A DNA stretch of 64,000 nucleotides from an uncultured Lachnospiraceae bacterium (GTDB lineage Bacteria > Bacillota > Clostridia > Lachnospirales > Lachnospiraceae): assembly GCA_902789735.1 (NCBI GenBank), contig CADAOZ010000012.1:1-64000 (forward strand), written 5' to 3'. The translations under genes were made by a program, and so were the position numbers. Of this stretch, positions 24,948-33,072 are shown piece by piece. The notes below the pieces were generated by a model that saw only the letters and a program-made list of their open reading frames with translations, did not search any database and was not told where the DNA came from. The first letter of the stretch is position 1. Each line of letters opens with the position of its first letter.

Positions 24948-26351
24948 ATGGCATCTACCAGAGAAAAGCTGGAGGAAGCGGGCAAAAAGATCCTCAACAA
25001 CAGCCGGACGGAGCTGTATCTGTCCATGCGCTTTATGGGAATCGCTCTGAACAGTCTGGATTACAAGCTGGATCTGACCACGACCACCGTGGGGACAGAC
25101 GCTGATTTTATCCGCTTCAACCCGGCTTATCTGCTGAAAATGTATATTGAAGAGCCCAGGCTTCTCAACCGCTGCTATGTGCATATGATCCTGCACTGCC
25201 TGTTCCGGCATATGTTTACGGCGCAGGAAAAGGAGGATCCGGAGCTGTGGGACCTCTGCTGTGATATCGCGGCGGAATCGGTCCTGGATACCATGGAGTA
25301 TCCGCCGATTGAAAGAACGGTCTCGGATTTCCGCTCCGGCATCTATCAGGATCTGCAGCAGAAGGTCAAAGTCCTGACGGCAGAACGGCTCTATCATTAT
25401 TTTCAGTCCGAGGAGCAGGATTTCAACTGGCTGGACCGGCTGAAATGGGAATTCAAGAATGATGACCACAGCTTCTGGCAGCGGATGGAGGATCAGGAGA
25501 GCAAAGACCGGAAACCGCCCCAGACGCCTCCGGATGAAGACCGGAAGCCTCCGGAGGATCAGCAGGAGCGGAAGAACAGCGGGCAGGATCCCCGGCATCT
25601 GCGCAGGGTCCGTCCCAGAGAAGATGAATGGCAGAAGAACGCCGACAGGATCAGGGCAGAACTGGATGTAATGGGCAAGGAGGCCTCCGATGAAAAAGGC
25701 TCCCTGGAGCGGATCCTGGACTTTACCGCCGGCAGCCGGACGGATTACAGGGAGTTCCTGCAGAAGTTCGCCATCGTACGGGAGGAGACGGCCATAGACC
25801 TGGATTCCTTTGATTACGGTTTCTACAACTATGGCATGGAAGTCTACGGCAACATGCCCCTGATTGAGGAGAATGAGTATCGGGAGGCCAGAAAGGTCGA
25901 AGATCTGGTCATTGCCATCGATACCTCCGCTTCCTGTCAGGAGGTTCTGGTGCAGAAATTCCTGCGGGAGACCGCCACGCTTCTGCACAGCCAGGAGAAC
26001 TTTTTCCATAAGGTCAATATCCATATCATTGAGTGTGATGACCAGGTCCAGAATGATGTCCTGATCACCGGCATGGACGATATGGAAAAATATACAGAGG
26101 GCTTTTCCGTGAAAGGCGGCTATGGGACAGATTTCCGTCCCGTCTTCCGATATGTGGAGCAGCTGCAGAAAAGCGGGGAGCTGGCAGGCCTGAAGGGCCT
26201 GATGTACTTTACAGACGGATACGGCGTCTATCCGACCCGGCCGACCCCCTATGACACCGCTTTTGTCTTCTGGACAGATGAAGACCACAGCGATAAGGAC
26301 GTGCCCTCCTGGGCCCTGAAGCTGTATCTGCGGGAAGAAGATCTGATATAA
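24948..26351 (+). CDS. vWA-domain protein with DUF2201-like metallopeptidase N-domain
   Basis: 467 aa. The N-terminal part (to about 180) resembles the putative metallopeptidase domain of COG3864/DUF2201 proteins. At its centre is His79-M-I-L-His83, followed by His88; the glutamate expected in HExxH is replaced by Met, so catalysis is doubtful. A charged, Pro-rich linker spans 183-225. A von Willebrand A domain follows, with the metal-ion site 'DTSAS' at 325-329 and 'GGYGTDFRPVF' later. Proteins of this type work with MoxR AAA ATPases, and one is encoded 136 bp downstream. Confidence 0.85.
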   Translation: MASTREKLEEAGKKILNNSRTELYLSMRFMGIALNSLDYKLDLTTTTVGTDADFIRFNPAYLLKMYIEEPRLLNRCYVHMILHCLFRHMFTAQEKEDPELWDLCCDIAAESVLDTMEYPPIERTVSDFRSGIYQDLQQKVKVLTAERLYHYFQSEEQDFNWLDRLKWEFKNDDHSFWQRMEDQESKDRKPPQTPPDEDRKPPEDQQERKNSGQDPRHLRRVRPREDEWQKNADRIRAELDVMGKEASDEKGSLERILDFTAGSRTDYREFLQKFAIVREETAIDLDSFDYGFYNYGMEVYGNMPLIEENEYREARKVEDLVIAIDTSASCQEVLVQKFLRETATLLHSQENFFHKVNIHIIECDDQVQNDVLITGMDDMEKYTEGFSVKGGYGTDFRPVFRYVEQLQKSGELAGLKGLMYFTDGYGVYPTRPTPYDTAFVFWTDEDHSDKDVPSWALKLYLREEDLI

Positions 26352-26466
26352 GGAGACCTCCCTATATGGAAAATCAGATATAAGGAGACCTCTCTATATG
26401 GAGGATTAGATATAAGGAGACCCCATATAGGAAAAATCAGATATAAGAAGATTCCATATAGGGGAA
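26341..26466. repeat. Four 31-32 bp tandem repeats spanning the vWA stop codon
   Basis: Units begin at 26341, 26373, 26405 and 26436, each with ATCAGATATAAGGAGACC-like sequence followed by CTATATGG. The first unit contains the last codons and stop of the vWA gene. Units 1-3 carry AAGGAG, and in units 1 and 2 an ATG follows that opens a frame of only a few codons. The fourth has diverged. Confidence 0.9.
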
Positions 26467-26487
26467 TCTGACATTGAAAGGATTGCT

Positions 26488-27999
26488 ATGAATATCAAAC
26501 AGGCAAAGCAGGAAATCATCAACACCGTCAAAGCCTATCTGAAAAAGGACGATACAGGCGCATATGAGATTCCGGTCGAAAGGCAGAGGCCCATCCTGAT
26601 GATCGGCCCGCCCGGCATCGGCAAGACCGCCATCATGGAGCAGGTGGCCCTGGAATGCGGGATCAACCTGGTTTCCTATACCATTACCCACCATACCAGG
26701 CAGAGCGCCATCGGCCTGCCCTTTATTTCTCATAAGAATTACGGCGGCCGGGAGTATGCCGTGACCGAATATACCATGAGCGAGATCATAGCCTCCGTCT
26801 ATGATCAGATCGAGGCTTCCGGGATATCGGAAGGGATCCTTTTCCTGGATGAGATCAACTGTGTCTCCGAAACTCTGGCCCCCACCATGCTGCAGTTCCT
26901 CCAGTATAAGACCTTCGGCCCCCACCGTGTACCGGACGGCTTCCTGATCGTTACGGCAGGCAACCCGCCCCAGTACAACCGGTCGGTCCGGGATTTCGAT
27001 ATTGTTACTCTGGACCGTATGAAGCGGATCAAAATTGAAGAGGATTATCCCGCCTGGAAAGAGTATGCCTACAGAATCGGAATCCACGGGGCAGTCATGG
27101 CCTATCTGGAGATCCGCCGGGATCATTTCTATTCCATCCGCACCGAGATCGATGATAAGTATTTCGTGACGGCAAGAGGCTGGGAGGATCTGTCCAGGAT
27201 CCTCTATGTTTATGAAGAACTGGGAACGACAGTGACCGAGGACCTGATCCGCCAGTATCTGCAGGATCCGGTCATTGCCCAGGCCTTTTCCGCGTATTAT
27301 GACCTGTACAATAAATACAGGAATGTCTATCGTGTACCGGAGATTCTGGGCGGCACGGCCGGGGCGGATACCACCGGCATCAGGACCGCTCCCTTTGATG
27401 AAAAACTCAGCCTGCTGGGCCTGCTGATCGATGCCCTGAACCAGGAATTCCAGACTTATGCCCATGACCTGGCGGTCCAGAAGATTCTGTTCTCCCAGCT
27501 GACAGAGCTGCGGGGCAGGCTGCAGGGAACGGACGCGGACGCGGTCAGCGAGCTGACAGCCCTGCAGGATCAGATGCGGGACCGCCTGACCCGGCAGAAG
27601 ACGGCGAAAATGATCAGCAGGGAAGAGGAGAAGATCAGCCGCAGCGCCCTGCAGATCATGGCGGATTTGATCCGGGAACTGACCCTGTCCCGTACCGGCG
27701 ACAGCAGGCAGGATTTCGGCCTGCTGAAGACCCGCTTCCAGGAGATGGAAGCGGCCAGACAGGAGAGGATCAGGGAGACCGGAGACCACCTGACCAATAC
27801 CTTCAGTTATCTGTCCTCTGTCTTTGGAGAAGGGCAGGAGATGGTCATCTTCCTGTCGGAACTGGCGGCCGGTTACTACAGCCTCAAGTTCGTCAGCGAA
27901 TGCGGCAATGACGCTTATTACAGATATAATAAGCTGCTGCTGCTCAGAGACCGCAGGGAGCAGCTGCAGGCAGATGTGATGGACCTTTTGAACCTGTAA
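26488..27999 (+). CDS. MoxR-type AAA+ ATPase
   Basis: 503 aa. The Walker A GPPGIGKT is at 40-47, and Walker B with sensor residues is 'GILFLDEINCVSETLAPTML' (116-135). 'PDGFLIVTAGNPPQYNRSVR' is the MoxR sensor region, followed by the lid. From about 330 the protein is a long helical, charged region (probable coiled coil), which is longer than in minimal MoxR proteins. MoxR ATPases are chaperone-like machines that act with vWA proteins on target complexes, often by inserting metals or folding. The partner is the preceding gene; the target is unknown. Confidence 0.9.
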   Translation: MNIKQAKQEIINTVKAYLKKDDTGAYEIPVERQRPILMIGPPGIGKTAIMEQVALECGINLVSYTITHHTRQSAIGLPFISHKNYGGREYAVTEYTMSEIIASVYDQIEASGISEGILFLDEINCVSETLAPTMLQFLQYKTFGPHRVPDGFLIVTAGNPPQYNRSVRDFDIVTLDRMKRIKIEEDYPAWKEYAYRIGIHGAVMAYLEIRRDHFYSIRTEIDDKYFVTARGWEDLSRILYVYEELGTTVTEDLIRQYLQDPVIAQAFSAYYDLYNKYRNVYRVPEILGGTAGADTTGIRTAPFDEKLSLLGLLIDALNQEFQTYAHDLAVQKILFSQLTELRGRLQGTDADAVSELTALQDQMRDRLTRQKTAKMISREEEKISRSALQIMADLIRELTLSRTGDSRQDFGLLKTRFQEMEAARQERIRETGDHLTNTFSYLSSVFGEGQEMVIFLSELAAGYYSLKFVSECGNDAYYRYNKLLLLRDRREQLQADVMDLLNL

Positions 28000-28018
28000 G
28001 AGAAGGAGTATAGAAAAC

Positions 28019-28618
28019 ATGATCAGATATATTTTGGCCTCTGCTTCGCCCAGACGCCGGGAATTACTGGAACAGGCGGGATTTGCTTTTGAAGTGATAC
28101 CTGCCAGAGGTGAGGAACAGGCTGTTTCTACGGACCCTGCCCGCATGGTGGAGGAACTGTCCTGCCATAAGGCGGAGGAGATTGCCGCCCTGGCGGCTAA
28201 AGAGCCTTTACAGGCCGGAAAGGACACAATCATCATCGGCTCCGACACAGTCGTAGCTGCGGATGGAGAAGTCCTGGGAAAACCCTTGGACCGGGCAGAC
28301 GCGATCGCCATGATTACGGACCTGCAGGGCAGGAGCCACCAGGTCTATACAGGGGTGACCCTGATCCGGCTGCGCGCGGACGGCAGCAGGGACCGGCGGA
28401 TCTTCCATGAATGTACCGATGTGGAAGTCTATCCGATGACAGAGCAGGAGATTGCCGCCTACGCGGATACAGAGGAACCCTACGACAAAGCCGGCGCCTA
28501 CGGCATCCAGGGCGCCTTCGGCGTCCGTTACGTCCGCGGCATCCGGGGCGATTACTACAACGTGGTCGGCCTGCCGGTGCCCAGACTCTGCCAGGAACTG
28601 AAAGCCATGCTGGAGTGA
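28019..28618 (+). CDS. maf: Maf-family nucleoside triphosphate pyrophosphatase
   Basis: 199 aa. The N-terminal 'LASASPRRRELLEQAG' is the Maf nucleotide-binding loop. 'IIGSDTVVAADGEVLGKP', 'SHQVYTGVTL' and 'DKAGAYGIQGAFGVRYV' follow in family order. Maf enzymes hydrolyse dTTP/UTP or modified nucleotides to the monophosphate and were first linked to septum formation. It starts 19 bp after the MoxR gene with AGAAGGAG before ATG 28019. The stop codon is the first base of a hairpin repeat array. Confidence 0.94.
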   Translation: MIRYILASASPRRRELLEQAGFAFEVIPARGEEQAVSTDPARMVEELSCHKAEEIAALAAKEPLQAGKDTIIIGSDTVVAADGEVLGKPLDRADAIAMITDLQGRSHQVYTGVTLIRLRADGSRDRRIFHECTDVEVYPMTEQEIAAYADTEEPYDKAGAYGIQGAFGVRYVRGIRGDYYNVVGLPVPRLCQELKAMLE

Positions 28619-28753
28619 ACCGGGCGTCAGACTATCCGGTTCACCATGACTGAACCAGGCGTCAGACTATCCGGTTCACCATGACTGAACCGGGCGTCAG
28701 ACTATCCGGTTCACCGAATGAACCGGGAAATCAGACTTCCTGGTTCACATGAT
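28616..28753. repeat. Array of three to four 35-bp hairpin repeats starting at the maf stop codon
   Basis: Units start at 28616, 28651, 28686 and (diverged) about 28718. Each begins TGAACCGGGCG and ends CCGGTTCAC, so each folds into a TGAACCGG/CCGGTTCA hairpin. The first TGA is the maf stop. Units 1 and 2 differ at one position; unit 4 is shorter and changed but keeps both stem arms. Confidence 0.92.
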
Positions 28754-28847
28754 TCGGAATATTTCGCTTGATTCACAGCAGGGAAACCTATACAATATAC
28801 AGGATAAACGGACAACAGACCATTTTATTCTATTTTAGAGGGAAAGA

Positions 28848-29141
28848 ATGAACAGCAGAGTGATTCTGATCATCTATCTTGTAATCGTAAATATGATCAG
28901 CCTGGGATTTATGGCTGCTGACAAAATAAGAGCAATGGAGCACAGATTCCGTATTCCGGAGTCAGTGCTCCTTATTCTTGCCTGCATCGGAGGAAGCATA
29001 GGATCCATTATCGGGATGTTCCTGTTCCACCATAAGATCAGGCGGGCTAAATTCAGGCTGGGCCTGCCGGCGATCCTGATCGTCCAGATCCTGTTTTATG
29101 TCCTGCTCAGCCATGTGACATCACAGGTGATCTACCTGTAA
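28848..29141 (+). CDS. DUF1294 small membrane protein
   Basis: 97 aa with three hydrophobic segments (about 4-22, 40-60 and 75-95). The 'ADKIRA....RIPE..LL..A..GGSIG...GM..FHHKIRRAKFR' pattern, read with gaps, is the DUF1294 signature. The function is unknown; family members occur alone or fused to cold-shock domains. It is separated from maf by the hairpin repeats, and GAGGGAAAG precedes ATG 28848. Confidence 0.88.
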   Translation: MNSRVILIIYLVIVNMISLGFMAADKIRAMEHRFRIPESVLLILACIGGSIGSIIGMFLFHHKIRRAKFRLGLPAILIVQILFYVLLSHVTSQVIYL

Positions 29142-29239
29142 AAAGACTTCTCGTTCGGGAGAAGGCTGCGGCAGAATGAGATGTCTGCGGCAGAAAAAGC
29201 TCTGGAAAGGAAATAGGAAAGGAAACTTCCGAAGCAGAT

Positions 29240-29746
29240 ATGATCGCACTGAAAATTGTAAAAAACGGCAGCTTTATGTCGAAGATCCTTGCCGGAGACG
29301 CTTTTGACAGCTTTCTGTTGGAAGAGGCCCGAATCCGCATGGCTGTTACCTGGGACATCGACGGGCACCTGAATGAGCAGTTCTACCCGGCGGACGTCTG
29401 GAAAGATCCGGAACAGAGGCCCTATGACAGGACGCAGTGGAAGGAGATCCGGCCATATATCTATGACATCATCAAAGGAAAGCAGGCACCGTCTTCCTTT
29501 CATTTTGTCCTCATGCTGAAGCCCGAGCATGTTACAGCGCTTCTGGAGCAGGCGGGAGAGAGCCAGCTGGATGCTTTTGTCCAGAGCTTTCTGATTACGG
29601 TCCGCTTCAGCGATTCGGTCATGACCATTATAACGGGAACGGCTTACAAATCTTTCACTCTGGACAAGAGCGCCGATACGCTCTGGGATAAAAGCCTGCA
29701 GAAGTTTCTGACTTCCAGGCAGATCGATTTTGAGCTTATGAGCTGA
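29240..29746 (+). CDS. DUF5721-family protein
   Basis: 168 aa, soluble, no signal peptide. It opens 'MIALKIVKNGSFMSKILAGD' and continues with 'FDSFLLEEARIRMAVTWDIDG', which I associate with DUF5721, a family typical of Lachnospiraceae with no known function. The middle 'WKEIRPYIYDIIKGKQAP' and the C-terminal 'ITGTAYKSFTLDKSADTLWD' suggest an alpha/beta fold. It lies upstream of pyrB in the same direction. Confidence 0.72.
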   Translation: MIALKIVKNGSFMSKILAGDAFDSFLLEEARIRMAVTWDIDGHLNEQFYPADVWKDPEQRPYDRTQWKEIRPYIYDIIKGKQAPSSFHFVLMLKPEHVTALLEQAGESQLDAFVQSFLITVRFSDSVMTIITGTAYKSFTLDKSADTLWDKSLQKFLTSRQIDFELMS

Positions 29747-29800
29747 CGGCCTTTCATTTCTGTTTTGAATCTATAAGGAAAGAAGGATTCAAAACAAGAT

Positions 29801-29902
29801 GCGGCAGCGAGGGAATCCATCAGCAAAAAGGATCCCACGGCAAAAAAGGCAGCAGCAAGGGAATCCATCAACAAAAGGATTTCACAGTAAAAAGGCAGCA
29901 AT
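29801..29902. repeat. Two ~47-bp repeats between the DUF5721 gene and pyrB
   Basis: GCRGCAGCRAGGGAATCCAT...AAAAAG occurs at 29801-29848 and 29849-29894 with a partial third start (GCAGCAAT). Unlike other repeat blocks here, the unit does not copy the upstream gene end. Confidence 0.8.
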
Positions 29903-29973
29903 ACCTTGCATGGTCCGAGCGCTGACCGGTCCGTGCGGTTTATAACTCATGCAGCGCAGAAACGGGGATATTT

Positions 29974-30891
29974 ATGCGACACATCATCAAACCGGATGAC
30001 TTCAGCGTTCAGGAACTGGAGGACTTATTTGATCTGGCCACAGATATGGAGCGGAATCCTGACAAATACGCCCATGTATGTGAAGGCAAAAAACTGGCCA
30101 CCTGTTTTTACGAGCCCAGTACCAGGACCCGCCTCAGTACGGAAACCGCCATGCTGAACCTGGGCGGCAAGATCATGGGCTTTTCGGACGCGGGCTCTTC
30201 ATCCGCATCCAAGGGAGAAAGCGTATCGGATACGATCCGTGTCATTTCCTGTTTCGCGGATATAGCGGCCATCCGGCATCCCAAGGAAGGCGCGGCCACG
30301 GTCGCTGCCATGCATTCAACCATTCCGGTCATCAACTGCGGCGACGGCGGACATCAACACCCGACCCAGACCCTGACCGACCTGCATACCATCCGTTCCC
30401 TGAAAGGACGGCTGAGCAATTTCACCATTGGTCTCTGCGGCGACCTGAAATTCGGCCGCACGGTCCATTCCCTGATCAACGCCCTGGCCCGTTATGAAGG
30501 AATCCGTTTCATCTTTATCTCCCCGCCGGAGCTGCGGGTACCCGATTACATTACGGAAAAGCTGGAGGAAAAGGGTATCCGGTATGAGGAATATATCAGT
30601 CTGGATGACGTTATGCCCCGTCTGGATATCCTCTATATGACCAGGGTCCAGAGAGAACGTTTCTTTAACGAGGAAGATTATGTCCGTCTGAAGGATTTCT
30701 ATATCCTGGATACGGAGAGGATGAAAAAGGCCAAAAATGACATGTTCGTCCTGCATCCCCTTCCCCGTGTCAATGAGATTTCGGTGGAAGTGGACAGAGA
30801 TCCCAGGGCTGCCTATTTCCGTCAGGTCCAGTATGGCATGTATGTCAGAATGGCACTGATCATGACACTTCTGGAATTACACGTGGACTGA
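29974..30891 (+). CDS. pyrB: Aspartate carbamoyltransferase catalytic subunit
   Basis: 305 aa. The carbamoyl-phosphate motif 'STRTR' is at 49-53 and 'HPTQ' at 129-132, followed by '[17 protein letters not shown]' and '[10 protein letters not shown]', all diagnostic. It makes N-carbamoyl-L-aspartate, the committed step of pyrimidine synthesis. The regulatory-chain gene pyrI lies 180 bp downstream, so the enzyme should be an allosteric PyrB6-PyrI6 complex as in enterobacteria rather than the unregulated Bacillus trimer. No PyrR attenuator is seen upstream; only repeat DNA is present. Confidence 0.96.
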   Translation: MRHIIKPDDFSVQELEDLFDLATDMERNPDKYAHVCEGKKLATCFYEPSTRTRLSTETAMLNLGGKIMGFSDAGSSSASKGESVSDTIRVISCFADIAAIRHPKEGAATVAAMHSTIPVINCGDGGHQHPTQTLTDLHTIRSLKGRLSNFTIGLCGDLKFGRTVHSLINALARYEGIRFIFISPPELRVPDYITEKLEEKGIRYEEYISLDDVMPRLDILYMTRVQRERFFNEEDYVRLKDFYILDTERMKKAKNDMFVLHPLPRVNEISVEVDRDPRAAYFRQVQYGMYVRMALIMTLLELHVD

Positions 30892-30904
30892 CAGAATGAG
30901 AAAA

Positions 30905-31015
30905 GCCATACAGGCTGTCCGGCGAAAATGGACGCAGAGGCAGGCCATACAGGCTGTCCGGCGAAAAAGGACGCAGAGGCAGGCCATACAGGCTTTCTGC
31001 CAAAAAGGGCAGCAT
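30905..31015. repeat. Three 39-bp tandem repeats in the pyrB-pyrI spacer
   Basis: GCCATACAGGCTGTCCGGCG begins at 30905 and 30944, with a diverged third copy at 30983; the period is 39 bp. The period is a multiple of three, so a frame from ATG 30896 stays open through all units and encodes a 13-residue repeat (RQAIQAVRRK-type), but it lacks a ribosome site. Confidence 0.9.
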
Positions 31016-31070
31016 ATAAGAAAAGCAACCCGACCATACACAGTCAGGCTGACAGAAAGGATATCGCGGA

Positions 31071-31517
31071 ATGCTGAATGTAGGAAAGATTGAAGAAGGC
31101 CTGGTCCTGGACCATATCAAGGCCGGCAAAAGCATGGTGATCTACAAACATCTGGGACTGGATAAGCTGGAATATCCTGTCGCGATCATCAAGAACGCCC
31201 GCAGCAATGCCATGGGCAAAAAGGACATTCTCAAGGTCGAATGCGATGTGGACGCCCTGAATCTGGATGTCATCGCTTTTATCGACCCGGACATTACCGT
31301 CAACATCATCCGCGACGGGGATATCGTGGAGAAAAAGCAGCTGAGCATGCCCAGGATGGTCACCAACGTGATCCGCTGTACCAATCCCCGCTGCATTTCC
31401 ACCATTGAGCAGGAACTGCCCCAGGTCTTTTATCTGGCGGACGGCAGGCGCAAGATCTACCGCTGCAGATACTGCGATGAGAAGTATACCGAGAAAGGCT
31501 CCAAGAGCTGGTATTGA
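31071..31517 (+). CDS. pyrI: Aspartate carbamoyltransferase regulatory subunit
   Basis: 148 aa. The allosteric domain occupies about 1-95 ('LDHIKAGKSMVIYKHL'), and the zinc domain has Cys103, Cys108, Cys132 and Cys135, the four ligands that join it to PyrB. It confers nucleotide control on aspartate carbamoyltransferase. AGAAAGGATA precedes ATG 31071. The 3' end of the gene (codons for TEKGSKSWY and stop) is the first unit of a tandem repeat. Confidence 0.95.
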   Translation: MLNVGKIEEGLVLDHIKAGKSMVIYKHLGLDKLEYPVAIIKNARSNAMGKKDILKVECDVDALNLDVIAFIDPDITVNIIRDGDIVEKKQLSMPRMVTNVIRCTNPRCISTIEQELPQVFYLADGRRKIYRCRYCDEKYTEKGSKSWY

Positions 31518-31608
31518 TCCGGGTGAAAAAATACCGGGAGGCTCCAGGAGCTGGTACTGAGCTGGGAAAAAAATACCGGGAAAGGCTCCGGGAGCTGGTA
31601 TTGATCCG
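31488..31608. repeat. Three-unit repeat made from the 3' end of pyrI
   Basis: Units begin at 31488, 31533 and 31575 (42-45 bp). The first is coding: ACC GAG AAA GGC TCC through TGG TAT TGA. Units 2 and 3 keep the GGCTCC..GAGCTGGTA.TGA sequence, including the TGA, with a few substitutions. They are non-coding copies in the spacer. Confidence 0.9.
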
Positions 31609-31674
31609 ATTAGAACGGGCAGTACGCAAGGGTACTGAAAAGTACTCATAGTACTAAAAAAGGAAATAAAATAT

Positions 31675-32844
31675 ATGGAATTCAAATCACTTGAGATTAC
31701 GGCAGAGGAGCTGGCGGCACTGGATCCGTCCTCTTATCTGCTGATCGACCTGCGTGATGAGGATGCCTATGAACACGGTAAGATCCCCGGGGCAATACGC
31801 CTGGATCCGGAAGAGATTTCGGAGGGGGATTTTTCCATGTTCGCGGAGGCGGCGGCATCCTCGAAGAAGGTCATTTTATATTGTAAATACGGAATCATCA
31901 GCGAAGATCTGGCCCTGCTCCTGCGGGACAAGGGGTATGAGGCTTATCATATCGCCCAGGGATACGGACGCTGGGCCCTGGAGGAAATCAAACGGGAAGC
32001 GGCCAATGAAGAGAAGCGGGAACAGGTGGAAAAGAGCCTGACCAAAAAGTTCCGCAAGGACCTGTTCAGCCGTTTTACCAAGGCAATCGTCCGCTACAAG
32101 CTGGTGGAGGAAGGCGATAAGATTGCGGTCTGCATTTCCGGCGGCAAGGACTCCATGCTGATGGCCAAGCTGTTCCAGGAACTCAAACGGCATGATAAAT
32201 TCCCCTTTGAGCTGGTCTTCCTGTGCATGGATCCCGGCTACAATGAGGAGAACCGCCGTATCATCGAAAATAACGCGAAGCTCCTGGATATCCCGATCAC
32301 CTTTTTCGATACGGAGATTTTTGACGCTGTCTATAATATCGAAAAGTCGCCCTGCTACCTGTGCGCCAGGATGCGCAGGGGCTACCTTTACAGTAAGGCC
32401 AAAGAGCTGGGCTGCAACAAGATCGCCCTGGGCCATCATTATGACGATGTCATCGAAACGGTTCTGATGGGCATGCTCTATTCCGGCCAGTTCCAGGCCA
32501 TGATGCCCAAGCTCCACAGCACCAACTTTGAGGGCATGGAGCTGATCCGTCCTCTTTATCTGGTCAGAGAGGATGATATCAAGCGCTGGAGAGACTATAA
32601 CAACCTGCACTTCATCCAGTGCGCCTGCAAATTTACGGATACCTGCACCACATGCAGGGAAGACGGCAATACGGGCTCCAAACGCGTAGAGACCAAGAAC
32701 CTGATCGCCATGCTCAAGGAGACCAATCCCCAGGTGGAAAAGAATATCTTCCGGACCACCGAGAACGTGGTCATCAATAAAGTTCTGGGCTATAAGAGGA
32801 ACGGTGTAAGGTACTCCTTCCTGGATTATTATGAAGATGTCTAA
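31675..32844 (+). CDS. Rhodanese-TtcA fusion, tRNA 2-thiocytidine biosynthesis family
   Basis: 389 aa. Residues 1-105 are a rhodanese domain with active Cys70 in 'VILYCKYGIISEDLALLL'. From 125 on comes a TtcA-type ATP pyrophosphatase: PP-loop SGGKDS at 155-160, CYLC (Cys227, Cys230), and 'CACKFTDTCTTC' (316-327). TtcA thiolates C32 of certain tRNAs using an Fe-S cluster and a sulfur donor; the fused rhodanese could deliver persulfide directly. The exact target base is inferred from family. AAGGAAATAAA precedes ATG 31675. Confidence 0.9.
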   Translation: MEFKSLEITAEELAALDPSSYLLIDLRDEDAYEHGKIPGAIRLDPEEISEGDFSMFAEAAASSKKVILYCKYGIISEDLALLLRDKGYEAYHIAQGYGRWALEEIKREAANEEKREQVEKSLTKKFRKDLFSRFTKAIVRYKLVEEGDKIAVCISGGKDSMLMAKLFQELKRHDKFPFELVFLCMDPGYNEENRRIIENNAKLLDIPITFFDTEIFDAVYNIEKSPCYLCARMRRGYLYSKAKELGCNKIALGHHYDDVIETVLMGMLYSGQFQAMMPKLHSTNFEGMELIRPLYLVREDDIKRWRDYNNLHFIQCACKFTDTCTTCREDGNTGSKRVETKNLIAMLKETNPQVEKNIFRTTENVVINKVLGYKRNGVRYSFLDYYEDV

Positions 32845-32906
32845 TCTGCAGTATGTACTGCCGCCTGCACCGGATCTCCAAAAGTACATTCTTTAGATGC
32901 ACAAAA

Positions 32907-32960
32907 AAAGGCCTCTTCCGGGCCGCTGCGCTCAACAGCGTCTGCCCGGAAGGGGCCTTT
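32907..32960. terminator. Bidirectional terminator between TtcA-like gene and argG
   Basis: AAAGGCCTCTTCCGGGC (from 32907) pairs with GCCCGGAAGGGGCCTTT (to 32960). On the minus strand it runs into TTTTTTTG, a strong end for argG; on the plus strand it serves the TtcA-like gene. Confidence 0.9.
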
Positions 32961-33072
32961 CAACTTGTCTTTTAATATGTTCTGTATTCTGATTTCAAAA
33001 ACCCGGGCCTGATTCCTGCGTATGAAAAATCAGTAAAGAATCTTCAGAACGGCAGAACCGGAAAGGATTCCA

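Noticed and set aside
23979-26288. 769-codon open frame on the minus strand
   Set aside because: It lies opposite the clear LRR and vWA genes, is rich in His/Gln/Leu/Ile as expected for the antisense of biased codons, and has no ribosome site or family motif.
26437-28311. 624-codon open frame on the minus strand
   Set aside because: Antisense of the MoxR-type ATPase and maf; no motif or start site.
28616-28753. CRISPR-like array after maf
   Set aside because: Units are directly tandem with no spacers; each is a hairpin starting at a stop codon.
29974-31517. PyrR-type attenuator or pyrimidine riboswitch before pyrBI
   Set aside because: The upstream spacer holds only repeat DNA with no terminator/antiterminator pair.
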